From assembly GCA_002365855.1 (NCBI GenBank), contig DFAP01000108.1, positions 1-6,178 of the forward strand: a DNA stretch of 6,178 bases, given 5' to 3'. The DNA comes from Pelotomaculum sp. UBA3103. Lineage in GTDB: Bacteria > Bacillota > Desulfotomaculia > Desulfotomaculales > Pelotomaculaceae. Positions 6,023-6,178 of the stretch are shown here, piece after piece (the stretch's first letter is position 1; each line of letters starts with the position of its first letter). Position numbers and translations under genes: made by a program. The notes under the pieces were generated by a model that saw nothing but the letters and a program-made list of their open reading frames with translations, ran no database searches and had not been told where the DNA came from.

Positions 6023-6178
6023 GGAAAACATTTAAAAACATCTTTCTTTAGTTGTCATATGTAAAAAAGCAGAAAAGATTAACGCGCTGCCTGATGCCGG
6101 TAACCGGGAAAGACACTGGTCCATTGATAGCCGCTAAAACTCATGCGTACAATATTTTTCCCACGTCCCACGTCCCAC
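6006..6178. mobile_element. Possible small non-autonomous (MITE-like) or intergenic repeat element, right limit unknown
   Basis: The two heptamer arrays face each other as imperfect inverted repeats (20 of 23 positions identical, including a shared GGAAAA inner border) around about 130 bases without a credible gene. This resembles a miniature inverted-repeat element or a large intergenic stem-loop. No flanking target duplication can be assessed because the right end is at the window edge. The interior has only a small CCGGT-A-ACCGG palindrome (6097-6107). Any spoIIID promoter must lie within or beyond it. Confidence 0.35.
6159..6178 (+). repeat. Tandem heptamer array at window edge, right arm of the inverted pair
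   Basis: Nearly three units of CCCACGT run up to the last base of the window and probably continue beyond it. The reverse complement is GTGGGACGTGGGACGTGGGA, which matches the left array (6006-6025) at 17 of 20 positions, with all three differences at the same place in each unit. Confidence 0.75.

Noticed and set aside
6079..6144. A 21-codon minus-strand frame starting at 6144
   Set aside because: It has no ribosome binding site upstream and no recognisable sequence. It lies inside the proposed repeat element.

Overview
The window looks like chromosome from an endospore-forming Firmicute, most likely a Clostridia member related to the Desulfotomaculum/Pelotomaculum group (inference). The reasons are a clear SpoIIID sporulation regulator next to Mbl, a secreted subtilase ending in S-layer homology (SLH) domains, strong AGGAGG-type ribosome binding sites, and GC-rich genes separated by AT-rich spacers. 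Every supported gene is on the minus strand, so transcription runs from right to left.

Layout in order of transcription. (1) 5977-6178 has no gene. It holds heptamer repeats arranged as an inverted pair, which may be the ends of a small non-autonomous element or of an intergenic repeat. (2) spoIIID (5725-5976) is followed by a hairpin with a T tract, and then by mbl (4526-5572), the actin-like cell-shape protein. (3) An AT-rich spacer (4235-4525) holds a perfect 12-bp inverted repeat and a consensus -35 hexamer. (4) A 1234-residue exported serine protease (530-4234) has a KP-43-like subtilase core, a long middle region that appears to be built from degenerate beta-rich repeats, an Ig-like segment and three SLH modules. 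(5) A VapBC-type toxin-antitoxin pair ends the window. The ribbon-helix-helix antitoxin is complete; the PIN-domain toxin is cut by the left edge after 69 codons.

The spoIIID-mbl pair is a conserved sporulation/morphogenesis arrangement. In Bacillus subtilis it is followed by flagellar hook-basal-body genes (flhO, flhP); here a cell-surface protease follows instead. The protease should be exported, attach to the cell wall through its SLH modules, and process proteins at the surface. Whether it is tied to sporulation is not shown by the sequence. The toxin-antitoxin pair has its own ribosome binding site inside a small inverted repeat and is probably an independent, self-regulated unit.

The items most worth a second look are the inverted heptamer element at the right edge, the repeat architecture of the protease, the antitoxin's inverted repeat with the ribosome binding site in its loop, and the hairpins before mbl and before the protease.
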